64,000 bases of DNA from Candidatus Cloacimonadota bacterium (GCA_019454875.1 JACFNL010000003.1:23971-87970); one strand, 5' to 3'; shown: positions 26,517-35,443, counted from the stretch's first letter. Notes: a model not told the origin generated them from the letters alone. Translations and numbers: made by a program.

Positions 26517-27643
26517 AAACTCAAGTCCTTGACATTGATTTGATTCACCCCAGGATCATCGGACTGCCTGTTTTTGAAGGCATCACCCCGGTTTTTTTTC
26601 TGTTCCGCCTGACGAGCCAGTTCTCTTCGCCTCGAAAGTTCCCGCTCCCGTGCATCCTCAACTGCCTTGACTCGGCGATCATGATTGGCTTTTGCCAAAT
26701 CGGCCCCGACTTTTTCATACACGGGGATTAAAAGTCTGTCGATTGTGGTTTTTAATCTCATCAGAGGCAAGGGGTTTCCCTGATACATGATCGTACCTTC
26801 CCTGTCCACCAAAGTCATTGTCGGCACCCGGCGATCGATATACTCCATGGACACTTCGCCCTGCTCATCGTAAACAAAGGGAATCAGATCTCCTGTGTCC
26901 TTCATAAATTCCTTAGGATCCGACATGTGGCCCCCGGATTGCAGGAAAACAAAACTCACATGAGTTTTAAATGCTCTTTGAGAGAGAATCTGAATCAAAT
27001 CCAGGATCATCCCAAACTGATTGGAAGGCAAAAAGTAACTGGCCCCCACATGCAGGTTTTCAAATTCACGAAACTCCCTTCCCTTTAAAGCCTGACCAAG
27101 ATTAGGATTTCTTTCCGCCAGGAATCTTCTTAATTGAGGATACCTGTGTCCCGTGGTAATTTTGTTTTGAAACCACTCCTTTGCAGCTGCTTCCAGCCTT
27201 TCCTGATTCAAGGTTTCGTTATTATAATGTCTGGCGAGGGTCACAATATCAGAAACTGAATCAACGGCAGCCTGCTGCCATAATACGCCGGTCAGCATCA
27301 CCAGGATCCTGTTTTCCGATTGGGACATGGAATCATACATACCCAGTCCAGAGGGGTTTATTGATGAAAAATTGTTCAGGCCACGATTTCTTTCAAAAAA
27401 ATCAATCTGTGAGGCATTTTGGGAAAAGACCCCTTCTGGAAGCCGGTTCTCACTTAACAGGGGATGATTTACAAATGGGTATTCCCCACCTGAGGGTTCA
27501 GTCAGTACCCGGGGCAGAACAAAATGGGTAAACTTTTTGCCCTGCCTGCTTATGCTCCCGGACAAGTCTGACCCAAGAACCTGACTGTAAACAGAGCTAA
27601 TCCATAAGAGCCCTGTCAACCATTTTGCGAAGCTCATCCTCAT
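26510..27643 (-). CDS. Exported protein with thioredoxin-like domain lacking CxxC
   Basis: From ATG 27643 (GGGAG box) this is a 377-residue protein with a signal peptide (FAKWLTGLLWISSVYSQ). The first 200 residues are not recognisable. Residues of about 225-310 (HVSFVFLQSGG... IPFVYDEQGEVSMEY...RRVPTMTLVDREGTIMYQG) follow the second half of a thioredoxin/peroxiredoxin fold, including the cis-proline before T, but no cysteine pair is present. A charged helical tail rich in Arg, Glu and Lys (RRELARQAEQKK) ends the protein. Its start overlaps the preceding thioredoxin gene by 47 bases, so the two are probably co-translated. It may bind rather than oxidise substrates. Confidence 0.65.
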   Translation of the reverse strand: MRMSFAKWLTGLLWISSVYSQVLGSDLSGSISRQGKKFTHFVLPRVLTEPSGGEYPFVNHPLLSENRLPEGVFSQNASQIDFFERNRGLNNFSSINPSGLGMYDSMSQSENRILVMLTGVLWQQAAVDSVSDIVTLARHYNNETLNQERLEAAAKEWFQNKITTGHRYPQLRRFLAERNPNLGQALKGREFREFENLHVGASYFLPSNQFGMILDLIQILSQRAFKTHVSFVFLQSGGHMSDPKEFMKDTGDLIPFVYDEQGEVSMEYIDRRVPTMTLVDREGTIMYQGNPLPLMRLKTTIDRLLIPVYEKVGADLAKANHDRRVKAVEDARERELSRRRELARQAEQKKNRGDAFKNRQSDDPGVNQINVKDLSFY

Positions 27644-28070
27644 CCATCTCCCCGACCACATAGTTCACAATTTTACCGGCACGGTTTGTTACCACCAGCA
27701 CAGGCAACAGCGATACTCCAAAATACCCGGCCAAATCCGCATCCCGATCCATAAGGGTATCAAAACGCACTCCATGCTTGGCCGCATGTTCTTTTAAAGC
27801 CGACACATCTTCATCGAGGGAAATATCCAGAAACGCCACGCCCTTTTTGGAATATTCCTGATACATTTTCCCCATGTGTCCCAATACTATCGTACAGGAA
27901 GGGCAGGATAGCTGACCTATTTTGTACACTAAAACCTTGTCTTTTCTCAAAACATCAGACTCAATAATTTTGCCATCCAGATTTTCAAATGCAAAATCTA
28001 CAAATGGTCTTGGGGCATCTGCCCAGCTTAAACTGGTAAGGCACGCTAAAACAAAGATAAGTCGCTTCAT
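27597..28070 (-). CDS. Periplasmic TlpA-like thioredoxin
   Basis: The start at ATG 28070 is fixed by a GGAGG box five bases upstream, giving 157 residues with a signal peptide ending SLSWADA. The fold is TlpA/peroxiredoxin-like: FAFENLDGKI, then the redox motif SCPSC, FLDISLDEDVSALKEHA, and the cis-proline segment VSLLPVLVV. It would act in the periplasm as a thiol-disulfide protein, possibly in cytochrome or copper-site maturation. The upstream terminator of the S51-like gene ends directly before its ribosome binding site, so transcription comes from read-through or from a promoter within that region. It overlaps the next gene by 47 bases. Confidence 0.85.
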   Translation of the reverse strand: MKRLIFVLACLTSLSWADAPRPFVDFAFENLDGKIIESDVLRKDKVLVYKIGQLSCPSCTIVLGHMGKMYQEYSKKGVAFLDISLDEDVSALKEHAAKHGVRFDTLMDRDADLAGYFGVSLLPVLVVTNRAGKIVNYVVGEMDEDELRKMVDRALMD

Positions 28071-28080
28071 ATTTTCCTCC

Positions 28081-28114
28081 AAAAAAATAGCCTGACCCCA
28101 ACAGGGCCAGGCTA
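28081..28114 (-). terminator. Rho-independent terminator after S51-like peptidase gene
   Basis: On the minus strand an 11-pair stem (28104-28114 with 28088-28098, one G-U) and a five-base loop are followed by seven T residues (28087-28081). The T-run runs straight into the GGAGG box of the next gene. Confidence 0.88.
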
Positions 28115-28132
28115 AAAACATAGCATCAATGA

Positions 28133-29077
28133 TCAGAAATGCGAAAAAATCTCTTCGATTGAGCCAAAATTGCATTCATTGTAGGTGTAATAATGAATGA
28201 TTCGCCCCTGAGTTGTAATTACAAACGCATCCTGCCATGAGGAATCAGGAGACATTATCCTTGCCATCCTGTCTCCGCCTTGAAAACTCCAGCTGCGACC
28301 ATCGGCATAAAAATGGTCAATACCAGCTCCGGCCCTGGTTTTGATGTGAAATGCCTCTTCAGGAATATCCCAGCTGTTGTCTGTGACAAATTCTATGATT
28401 TGCCAGATGTTTCCAGAGGGCAGAGTTCCCTGGGAAACAGCAAGACCTGAATCGTTTGGCAATCCAAATATCATACAATGGGGGAATTTCTGTGCTCCTA
28501 CAAAAAGCTCCCGGTTCTGACTCGGATCATGATGCAGGGTGGTCATGATGTTATGTGCCAGTCCAAAGCCGACCGGATCGGCTAAATCTGTCCAAACCTG
28601 ACTGGAGAGTATGGAACCAAGCTGATCCGCTCCAGCAGAAAAGCCAACAGTCAATTTACCGCGACGGGCTCTGTCATGCAGAATTTTTTCAAATAAATCC
28701 CTGTCACCAAAAAAGTGCTGTCCAATTCCCTTGTAGCGCTCCAGACCAAGAGAGGAATTTCCTCCACCTAGAATAACTACCTCGTAGTTCGCTACCATAT
28801 CTACAAAAACTTCCGCATCATGTCTTGTCATGCTGGAAGAATAATAAAATGGATTGGACTGGAGTCCCCACTGCCGGAACCTGTCCAGGTACCATTCAAA
28901 CTTTCCCCATCCGAACTGCTGGGCACTTCCAAATGCTCCACCATCACTATTTTCCGACATGGGCAAATACAACAGTGTCTTGTTGTCAGGGCTCTTTAAT
29001 GCCCTCTCCACGATCCACCAGCGGTGGATATACTCGCAACGATTGTGAGAACTGTAAATAAAACAGGTTGGGTGCAT
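28133..29077 (-). CDS. S51-type (cyanophycinase/dipeptidase E-like) hydrolase
   Basis: The 314-residue protein has the class I glutamine-amidotransferase-like fold used by family S51. VVILGGGNSS forms the first turn, and the nucleophile elbow is TVGFSAGADQL (G-x-S-A-G). A histidine-rich stretch (TTLHHDPSQNR) follows at the expected distance. Family members cut dipeptides starting with Asp or the polymer cyanophycin. There is no signal peptide, so it is cytosolic. The N-terminus (MHPTCFIYSSHNRCEY) is unusual for the family, and the protein is longer than dipeptidase E (about 230), nearer cyanophycinase (about 270-300). No cyanophycin synthetase is in view, so the substrate is open. A terminator follows. 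Confidence 0.72.
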   Translation of the reverse strand: MHPTCFIYSSHNRCEYIHRWWIVERALKSPDNKTLLYLPMSENSDGGAFGSAQQFGWGKFEWYLDRFRQWGLQSNPFYYSSSMTRHDAEVFVDMVANYEVVILGGGNSSLGLERYKGIGQHFFGDRDLFEKILHDRARRGKLTVGFSAGADQLGSILSSQVWTDLADPVGFGLAHNIMTTLHHDPSQNRELFVGAQKFPHCMIFGLPNDSGLAVSQGTLPSGNIWQIIEFVTDNSWDIPEEAFHIKTRAGAGIDHFYADGRSWSFQGGDRMARIMSPDSSWQDAFVITTQGRIIHYYTYNECNFGSIEEIFSHF

Positions 29078-29185
29078 TGTTCCTTCCTTTCAAAGGCCAA
29101 ATCCGATCGAGATTCTACACAACTGCTGGCAAGGGTGCAAAAAATATAAGCAACAATTTATGGATCCCCTTCGTAGAAACAGACG

Positions 29186-30667
29186 ATGAAAATTTTTGTA
29201 TTCCTCTGGTTTGGCTGTTTTAGTGTTTTATGCTCCTCAGCCTTAAAAACTGACTATTCCGATGCCGCATCCAGGTTCTGGCAAATGGACTCCAGCGCGC
29301 AGACTCTGATGCATGACACGGTCACGCTAGTCGCAAAAATCCCGGAATCCGGACTGATACCACCAGCACTGGAACCTGAAATCACTTTGTTGATTCGCAG
29401 GTTTTATGATTTAAAAACTGAGCTCAAAAGCTTTTCATCCTCGAATTCCAGACAATTTTTACTGTCTCTGTTTCTTCCAGGGCACAATTCGGAAGAAGTC
29501 TATGCAGCAGATATCCGAGGCTTTAAGGCCGATGACTCTCAGTACCTCGAAACTCTATTTGGCTGCCTTAGTGATCTACTCGTTTATGAAGTCCTTCGTT
29601 TTTTTTATCATGTTCTTGACAACCGATCTGAACTGAAGGACAAATGGGAAGAACTTGAAATTGACAATCAGACTCACCATTTCACCCGTCTCGGAGCAGA
29701 GTGGCTTAGCAGGCAGGGGCGGGCTCGATTTGCAAAATCCCTGATTCTTTTGCAATCAAACCAGAGTACAGGCAATGCCTTAATAGCCGGTGGCGCACTC
29801 TATCTTACAGCTCTTCTTGACAGACTTGATACCCCTTTGGCACAGGAAACCATTAAGTCATCTTCCTTCTGGGGTCAGGTATCCACAGCCTTTCAGGAAT
29901 TTTTGTTTGCTCTTAAGATTCGTAAAGGCAAATGGCTGAACTGGGCTGAATACAACCTGTCCAAACTCTTTGGCAATATTGCTGGATCCATAAACATCCA
30001 GGATTTACTGAAATCAATTCCAGAAAGCGAGCTAAAATCTGTCCATCAAAACTTAAAACCAGGAGATATTTTGGTTGAAAAAACAGCCGGTGCCATTACA
30101 GATTCCATCATTCCCGGGCACTTCGGTCATGTAGCCATGGTGATTGGAAACATCAATCAACTGTCCGATTTGAAGTTTGCCAATGGGGACCATTTAATAA
30201 AGCATCAGGAGATTGTGAAGCTTCTTCCCCAAATTGAATCGGGAAAAACCGTTCTTGAGGCAATCCGTCCTGGCATTCGCCTGCATGATATCCGTGACTG
30301 GAAGATCACCGATTTAGCAATCCTTCGGCCAAAAAATTCAAACAATCTTGCCGAAACTATTCTCAAAGCCATTCGTTACAATAACACCAGATACGACTTT
30401 GCCTTTGATGTAAACACTTCTTCAATTGTTGTATGTTCCGAGCTTCCCTACCAGTCCTATCAGGGAATGCGCTTTCGCACTAAAAAAACAGCAGGCCGAC
30501 ACACCATCACTCCTGATGATATTGCCGTTATGGCAGGCACTGAAGCATTTAGACCCTTGGAACTGATTCGGTTCTATCACAACACCAAAGAGATTTCCGA
30601 GTCCAAAATGCTGCCTCTTTACATTCGCCTTGTGGATAAAGACAGTCAGTACTGGAATTATCCTTAG
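29186..30667 (+). CDS. Exported YiiX-like permuted papain-fold peptidase
   Basis: The 493-residue protein has a signal peptide (FLWFGCFSVLCSSA) and about 270 residues of helical sequence with no recognised family. A C-terminal domain (about 285-440) follows. It begins LKPGDILVEKTAGAITD, continues GHFGHVAMVIG (catalytic His) and reaches RYDFAFDVN...VVCSELPYQSY (catalytic Cys). The order His before Cys is that of the circularly permuted NlpC/P60 enzymes of the YiiX/YebB type (DUF830). These act on acyl-lipid or peptide links at the cell envelope. The long N-terminal extension is unusual. It converges on the next gene with a four-base overlap. Confidence 0.72.
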   Translation: MKIFVFLWFGCFSVLCSSALKTDYSDAASRFWQMDSSAQTLMHDTVTLVAKIPESGLIPPALEPEITLLIRRFYDLKTELKSFSSSNSRQFLLSLFLPGHNSEEVYAADIRGFKADDSQYLETLFGCLSDLLVYEVLRFFYHVLDNRSELKDKWEELEIDNQTHHFTRLGAEWLSRQGRARFAKSLILLQSNQSTGNALIAGGALYLTALLDRLDTPLAQETIKSSSFWGQVSTAFQEFLFALKIRKGKWLNWAEYNLSKLFGNIAGSINIQDLLKSIPESELKSVHQNLKPGDILVEKTAGAITDSIIPGHFGHVAMVIGNINQLSDLKFANGDHLIKHQEIVKLLPQIESGKTVLEAIRPGIRLHDIRDWKITDLAILRPKNSNNLAETILKAIRYNNTRYDFAFDVNTSSIVVCSELPYQSYQGMRFRTKKTAGRHTITPDDIAVMAGTEAFRPLELIRFYHNTKEISESKMLPLYIRLVDKDSQYWNYP

Positions 30668-31476
30668 GGCAGAGACAGGGCACAGCGAAAGCCAACCCAG
30701 TCAAGAGTCAGGGTTTCACTAACCCCTCTGCGCACCGATGCCCTCTGAAAACTGCTAAAGGCTGTTTTAAAACTGCCGCCTTTGACAATCCTGTAGCCAG
30801 AGCCCGCATCCTGAAACAGATAGTCCTCTACCCTGCGACTATCCATCTGTTCCTTCTGTAGCCGTCTTGGCAAAAGCCTGCCTGAATCATCCATCAAAGC
30901 CTCATCCAGGGTCCATTCACTAAGATTTGATGACATTAAAGCCACAGAAAATCCCTCATTTGCCTCGGTGGCTATTACCGGTACCAGCTCAGAACTCAAA
31001 GAAGCACTAGCACGGATTCCTGTTGGAAATACTGTACTGCTCTTACCACGAGCCGCTGTTTCCCACTGAAGCTCCGTGGGCAAATCAGCCCCAGCCCACT
31101 GACAGTAGGATCTGGCCTGAACCCAGTTGACATGATTCACAGGCAATTCTTCAAGCAGAGGATCAAATGAGAGATTCAAGGCCTCACAACCACCACCCAT
31201 AACACAGGCCTGATACTGCCTTCGGGAAACTTCCCTCTGATCCATCAGATACTCTTTGAGGCGAGCATAAAGTAGAGGTTTTTCCTCAGGAGGATGCAAA
31301 GGATCTTCTGAACCTACAAAATAACTGCCAACTGGTATATGCACCATTATGGCATTGTCCTTTTCCCTTAAAACTCCATTTTCTTTTTGGGAGTACCCGG
31401 AGGGCAGATTAAGACAATTTCCTCTGTTGGCCAGAAGGGACAACAAAATCAGAGATTTTTTAAATGCACAGCGCAT
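30664..31476 (-). CDS. Exported SUMF1/formylglycine-generating-enzyme-like protein
   Basis: The 270-residue protein has a signal peptide and then a SUMF1-type domain: MVHIPVGSYFVGSED, REVSRRQYQACV, LPVNHVNWVQARSYCQWAGADLPTELQWETAARG, SSNLSEWT, RIVKGGSF and WVGFRCAL. These are the landmarks of the C-type-lectin-like FGE fold. Many bacterial members are not sulfatase activators but structural or ligand-binding domains. The active-site cysteine pair of true FGE near the C-terminus is not evident, so a non-catalytic role is more likely. An AGGAT box lies about eight bases before the ATG. Confidence 0.8.
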   Translation of the reverse strand: MRCAFKKSLILLSLLANRGNCLNLPSGYSQKENGVLREKDNAIMVHIPVGSYFVGSEDPLHPPEEKPLLYARLKEYLMDQREVSRRQYQACVMGGGCEALNLSFDPLLEELPVNHVNWVQARSYCQWAGADLPTELQWETAARGKSSTVFPTGIRASASLSSELVPVIATEANEGFSVALMSSNLSEWTLDEALMDDSGRLLPRRLQKEQMDSRRVEDYLFQDAGSGYRIVKGGSFKTAFSSFQRASVRRGVSETLTLDWVGFRCALSLP

Positions 31477-31576
31477 TGGGAAATCCTATCACAGCCTTCT
31501 GTTCCAACCCAAGCAGCATGGTGAGACATTTGCGTTTCCGTCCAATTCAGAGTATTTTTCCATCGGAGGAAAAATT

Positions 31577-32080
31577 ATGAAAAAACTTATATTGGCTGTT
31601 CTGTTTTCAGGTACAGCGTTTTCAATAAGCCCTGAAAAACAGGCATACATCAATCTGGAAATGGCAAATTACTTCTTTCAGGGTAAAGATTTTGACAATG
31701 CCCTGAAGTATTACGGTCTTGCCGATGGCAAGGTACAACCGGAAGAACTGTCCGTACTGATCTGCCGCAATGTGGCCATGATTCACATGATTAAGGAAGC
31801 AAAACCCAAGGCTGTAACTACATTGGAAAAGTGTATCAATGATGGAAATGTTTCCCTCATGGAAAGCTCCCAGGCCTATCGTGATGTCATTAAAATGTAT
31901 GCCGAAATCAAGGCTGATGAAGTTAATCCAAAAATTCAGGACGGAAAACGGCAGGCTTTTGAGGCCCAGCAAAGAGCTATGATGCAAAGAGCCCAGCCTG
32001 TGAGTCCAGCACAAAAGCCAGCTCCGACAAAAGCTCCAGCCAAGGCAGCTGAAGACTCCAAGGTAAAAATTGGTTTCTAA
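31577..32080 (+). CDS. Small exported tetratricopeptide-like protein
   Basis: ATG 31577 follows a GGAGGA box six bases away, which rules out the longer in-frame reading from 31349. The 167-residue protein has a signal peptide (KKLILAVLFSGTAFS) and a helical pair resembling TPR units: INLEMANYFFQGKDFDNALKYYGLA and CRNVAMIHMIKEAKPKAVTTLEKCI. The tail is rich in Ala, Pro, Gln and Lys (AQKPAPTKAPAKAAED) and probably disordered. It most likely mediates protein contacts in the periplasm. The stop TAA shares one base with the gmhA start (TAATG), so the two are translationally coupled, an odd partnership for which I have no explanation. Confidence 0.75.
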   Translation: MKKLILAVLFSGTAFSISPEKQAYINLEMANYFFQGKDFDNALKYYGLADGKVQPEELSVLICRNVAMIHMIKEAKPKAVTTLEKCINDGNVSLMESSQAYRDVIKMYAEIKADEVNPKIQDGKRQAFEAQQRAMMQRAQPVSPAQKPAPTKAPAKAAEDSKVKIGF

Positions 32081-32673
32081 TGACCGAATTTTCTGCATTC
32101 AAAAGCTTTCGTGAGGCAAGAGACTGTCTTGACATGTTTCTTGCCGATCCAGGCAATGAACTTTTGATGCAAAAGGCCACAGCTCACTGTGCTGATGCAC
32201 TGCGAAATGGCAATCAGATTCTTAGTTGTGGCAACGGAGGCAGCATGTGTGATGCCATGCATTTTGCCGAAGAACTGAGTGGCCGGTACAGAAAAGATCG
32301 TCCGGCCCTTCCGGCAATGGCCATCTCAGATCCTGCCTATCTTAGCTGTGTAGCCAACGATTATGGGTACACAAATGTTTTCAGAAGATGGGTAGAAGCC
32401 TTTGGAAAAGAAGGGGATATACTCATAGCCATCTCTACCAGTGGCAAGTCCCAGAATGTCCTGGAAGCCTGTGAAGCCGCCCGCAGTCGCAATATGAAAA
32501 TCATAGGGTTAAGCGGAAAAGATGGCGGGAGTCTTATCGGTTTTGCCTCTCCATGTTTTGTGGTTCCGGGCCTTACAACTGATCGGATTCAGGAACTCCA
32601 TATCAAAATTCTGCATATTATGATTGAAGGTATCGAAAGAAGTCTCTTTCCTGAGCTTTATTGTCTGAGTTGA
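32080..32673 (+). CDS. gmhA: Phosphoheptose isomerase
   Basis: The 197-residue protein is a SIS-fold sugar isomerase matching GmhA over its whole length. It has LSCGNGGSMCDAMHFAEELSGRY (substrate loop), the metal-binding and catalytic region around SDPAYLSCVANDYG, the phosphate site ISTSGKSQNVLEA, and LHIMIEGIE at the end. GmhA converts sedoheptulose 7-phosphate to D-glycero-D-manno-heptose 7-phosphate, the first step of ADP-heptose synthesis for the lipopolysaccharide core. gmhB, which acts later in the same pathway, lies at 56962. The presence of both argues for a heptose-containing outer membrane. Confidence 0.92.
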   Translation: MTEFSAFKSFREARDCLDMFLADPGNELLMQKATAHCADALRNGNQILSCGNGGSMCDAMHFAEELSGRYRKDRPALPAMAISDPAYLSCVANDYGYTNVFRRWVEAFGKEGDILIAISTSGKSQNVLEACEAARSRNMKIIGLSGKDGGSLIGFASPCFVVPGLTTDRIQELHIKILHIMIEGIERSLFPELYCLS

Positions 32674-32731
32674 GATTGTCGGCTTATTCCAGCCCTTTTT
32701 TAGAAATTTTTCTTTTGCTACGATTGAAGAC

Positions 32732-33943
32732 ATGGAATCTTCAATGTCGTTTCACTTTCTGGGCCAAAGCAAAAACCTGCTGCGCCCTGTCCAGGGTTCA
32801 GAAGTCCCCACAACCGTGTTGACACCAAGGTACAGTTCCAATCTTTACCCGGCCCGCATGGTTTACCGTCAGGAAGGCGAAACAGAAAACTCAAATTCCA
32901 GCATGCCCTCTCAATCCATGGATACGACGGGACAAATTCGCCGCTACAGTGAAGCTGATTTTGTGAAGGCTGTGGAAGTGATTCGCGACCTGATCAGTGC
33001 CGAGCAGAAGTTCAGTGATTATGAAGAAGCCTCTGTCTGTTACACCCTGTTTGAAATGCAGGCAGCCAGCCCCGCTCCAATTGCTGGATTTTTTGAAATG
33101 CTACGGGATGTGGATCCCAATCGTGGTCGATCCTTCAGAAAACATCTGATTGAGCAGTTACAACTGTATTTTCCAGATAGGCCCGTCGCCAAACTTATAA
33201 CCGAAGCCTTGTCCAGGGAATGGAAAGAATCGCAAAAAAGCGGAGAAAAAAAGGAAGCCAAAGCACGGGTTGCCAATTCTGAAACCCTGGATCAACTCGT
33301 ACAGTTCAACCGCAACTTCTACAAATGGAACAATCTTTTTAGGGCCTTGAAGCGAAAGCGGGAAGGCAGTGTTGACACCAGTAAGTTTGCTGTTTTGAAT
33401 AAAGTCAAAGATGCCTATTTTGGCCATGCCATGGTCTACATGTTAAGCGGTCATGAAAGCTCAGACAGTGACTTCCGTTCAGAACTTGGAAACACCTACT
33501 ACCAGTTCAAGACTGAGAACAAACCGATTTTTGACATGGTTCTGGATCCCAATGCCAACCCTATGGAACTACAGAAAGTCCTGGCATTTTTACGCTGCAT
33601 CTACTTTGGACTCCTGGTTACAGAAACACTGTGTAACTATGTCAATATTCTTAAACTGGAAGGACCTTCGGCTCAAAGCCTCTGTCCCGATAAAAAGAAG
33701 TTTATCTTAGGCCACCTCAAACGCTTTCAAAAAACCGTTCTGGATGCCAATCTTACCCAGAACCCGAGCCTGTTACAGGTTATTGATGTGAATTTTACGG
33801 CTCAGGGTTTTAAGGAGCTGGTCTACAATAGAAATGACTGTATCGTAAAATACACGGAGTTCTTCCTGGACAAACGCTATCTCTTTCATTTCGGTGGAAA
33901 GACAGATAACATTACAGCTCTCAAGGTATCCAGAGAGGGCTGA
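32732..33943 (+). CDS. Large cytosolic protein of unknown function
   Basis: I do not recognise this 403-residue protein. It lacks a signal peptide and membrane helices. The first 70 residues are polar and probably disordered (TENSNSSMPSQSMDTT). The remainder is helical with frequent aromatic and charged residues, including ADFVKAVEVIRDLISAEQKF, KKEAKARVANSETLDQ and FNRNFYKWNNLFRALKRKREG. Several cysteines are scattered without a motif. The hexapeptide acyltransferase-like gene starts three bases later, so the two form an operon. The 58-base gap to gmhA contains a T-rich stretch but no clear terminator. Confidence 0.65.
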   Translation: MESSMSFHFLGQSKNLLRPVQGSEVPTTVLTPRYSSNLYPARMVYRQEGETENSNSSMPSQSMDTTGQIRRYSEADFVKAVEVIRDLISAEQKFSDYEEASVCYTLFEMQAASPAPIAGFFEMLRDVDPNRGRSFRKHLIEQLQLYFPDRPVAKLITEALSREWKESQKSGEKKEAKARVANSETLDQLVQFNRNFYKWNNLFRALKRKREGSVDTSKFAVLNKVKDAYFGHAMVYMLSGHESSDSDFRSELGNTYYQFKTENKPIFDMVLDPNANPMELQKVLAFLRCIYFGLLVTETLCNYVNILKLEGPSAQSLCPDKKKFILGHLKRFQKTVLDANLTQNPSLLQVIDVNFTAQGFKELVYNRNDCIVKYTEFFLDKRYLFHFGGKTDNITALKVSREG

Positions 33944-33946
33944 ATT

Positions 33947-34624
33947 ATGCAATTGAACACATCCTGCTTTTTAGATTTGACTGATTTTTTATGGGCCGAT
34001 CTATTCCAGGGCGACCCTGTGATTTATACAGTGCTTGGTAAAACCCTATCCGAGTTCTGCTCCCGCTTTCATGGAAGGGAAATTCATGGAACCGTGATGG
34101 AAGGTGCCTATCTTGAAGGAGATGGAATCTACATAGGTAAGGGCTCCATTGTTGAGCCCACAGCCTATATTAAAGGCCCCTGTATTATTGGAGAAAATAC
34201 CGAGATTCGTCACGGAGCTTACCTTCGCGGCAATGTAGTGGCCGGAAACCACTGTGTCATCGGCCATGCCACCGAAGTTAAAAATTCCATCTTTCTCAAC
34301 GGAGCCAAAGCTGGACATTTTGCCTATGTAGGAGACTCAATTCTTGGAAATGATGTCAACCTTGGGGCTGGTACTAAACTGGCAAACCTCAAACTGGTGC
34401 CTGGGGGAATTGTTCTGAATCTGAATGGGGAGAGAATCGATACCGGCCTTAGAAAAATGGGGGCAGTGCTTGGTTCCCTCGTGGAGATCGGCTGCAATGC
34501 AGTAACTAGTCCAGGAACAATTCTTGCCCCTCAATCCATGGTCTTCCCTGCTATTGGTATCAAGGGTGTGTTTCTTCAAAAAACTGTGCTTCGGGAAAGC
34601 AATATGAATTTGCGTAAATCCTGA
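33947..34624 (+). CDS. Left-handed beta-helix (hexapeptide) transferase, GlmU C-terminal-like
   Basis: The 225-residue protein is made of hexapeptide repeats. The pattern [LIV]-G-x4 runs through GIYIGKGSIVEPTAYIKGPCIIGENTEIRHGAYLRGN, and HCVIGHATEVKNSIFLNGAKAG and YVGDSILGNDVNLGAGTKLANL follow. The last is very like the acetyl-CoA-binding region of GlmU and of sugar-nucleotide O- or N-acetyltransferases. The first 30 residues replace the pyrophosphorylase domain of GlmU, so this is a stand-alone acyltransferase-type domain. The acceptor is unknown; a nucleotide sugar is likely. It follows the unknown 403-residue gene by three bases and converges on an exported-protein gene. Confidence 0.82.
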   Translation: MQLNTSCFLDLTDFLWADLFQGDPVIYTVLGKTLSEFCSRFHGREIHGTVMEGAYLEGDGIYIGKGSIVEPTAYIKGPCIIGENTEIRHGAYLRGNVVAGNHCVIGHATEVKNSIFLNGAKAGHFAYVGDSILGNDVNLGAGTKLANLKLVPGGIVLNLNGERIDTGLRKMGAVLGSLVEIGCNAVTSPGTILAPQSMVFPAIGIKGVFLQKTVLRESNMNLRKS

Positions 34625-34648
34625 GCCTTCCCGAAGTCCGAAGTTTTT

Positions 34649-35347
34649 TTATTGACCAAGAAGCCCTCTAAGCTCTTTTAACTCTTCCATCTTCTGAGCC
34701 CTGATTGTTTCTTCCATGCCTTCTGACTGAATCAGTTCAAAACTTAAGGCCTGTAGTCTTTTTCTGCGAGCTGGGGTAAGTTCTTCGTCGGAAGGAACTT
34801 CAACCACTACCTGATTGGAAAAACTTCTGAGGTCTTCACGACGAACTTCCACATGAATTCGTCTGGAGCCATCCTGACCACTTACCTGGATCCTGGGTGC
34901 AAATGCCCACATCCCATTGACCCTTACCTCAATATCACGATAGGTAAATTTGGAAAATCCGGTGTTTCGCAAAAGCACTTCAAACACATAACGATCGGCA
35001 CTAGTAGCCATAAACTGGCTCTGGTTTACTGACACATTCAGGTTGTTGACCTTTTTGGACTGTGCCCTGACCCATACTGATGGATCCGACATGCGCACCC
35101 TGACCCTGTAGTGTTTCTGATTGCTGTTCAAATAGACAGTTTCACGGCCATCCTGGTAACCGGGAGCAGAAAATTCGATTCTGGCATGAGTACCAGAAAC
35201 AAAGGCTGATGCCCTGATATTGTAGATAGGCCTGAAGTTCTCATTGGTGGCATCAATAGTGAATGTGTAGCCACCGGAAGACACCATTTGAGCCGCGAGG
35301 CTGGCAACAAAGCTCATTAGAGTCAATATAATTCTGATGATCGTCAT
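34649..35347 (-). CDS. Exported beta-rich protein, unknown
   Basis: I cannot name this 232-residue protein. It has a signal peptide (IIRIILTLMSFVASLAAQ) and then a beta-sandwich-like body with alternating patterns (GYTFTIDATNENF, HYRVRVRMSDPSVWVRAQ, YRDIEVRVNGMWAF). It ends in a charged helix (MEETIRAQKMEELKELRGLL). There is no cysteine in the mature part. A promoter with TTGACG and CATAAT spaced by 16 bases, and an AAGGAG box five bases before the ATG, give a well-defined start and transcription unit. It is probably a periplasmic or surface structural protein. Confidence 0.7.
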   Translation of the reverse strand: MTIIRIILTLMSFVASLAAQMVSSGGYTFTIDATNENFRPIYNIRASAFVSGTHARIEFSAPGYQDGRETVYLNSNQKHYRVRVRMSDPSVWVRAQSKKVNNLNVSVNQSQFMATSADRYVFEVLLRNTGFSKFTYRDIEVRVNGMWAFAPRIQVSGQDGSRRIHVEVRREDLRSFSNQVVVEVPSDEELTPARRKRLQALSFELIQSEGMEETIRAQKMEELKELRGLLGQ

Positions 35348-35365
35348 AAATACTCCTTTGCGCTT

Positions 35366-35393
35366 ATTATGCGGAAAAAACAGATACCGTCAA
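35366..35393 (-). promoter_or_regulatory. Sigma-70-type promoter of the exported beta-rich protein gene
   Basis: On the minus strand TTGACG (35393-35388) and CATAAT (35371-35366) are separated by 16 bases. An AAGGAG box and ATG 35347 follow. It lies back to back with the GAPDH promoter. Confidence 0.7.
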
Positions 35394-35407
35394 GAGTATT
35401 TCTGCAT

Positions 35408-35443
35408 TATAATTGCCAACCAATCATTAGTATTTAGGAGGGA
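35408..35443 (+). promoter_or_regulatory. GAPDH -10 box and strong ribosome binding site
   Basis: A perfect TATAAT lies at 35408-35413; no good -35 is seen at the matching distance (TACCGT). AGGAGGGA at 35436-35443 is a near-ideal ribosome binding site for ATG 35450, as expected for a highly expressed glycolytic gene. Confidence 0.65.
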
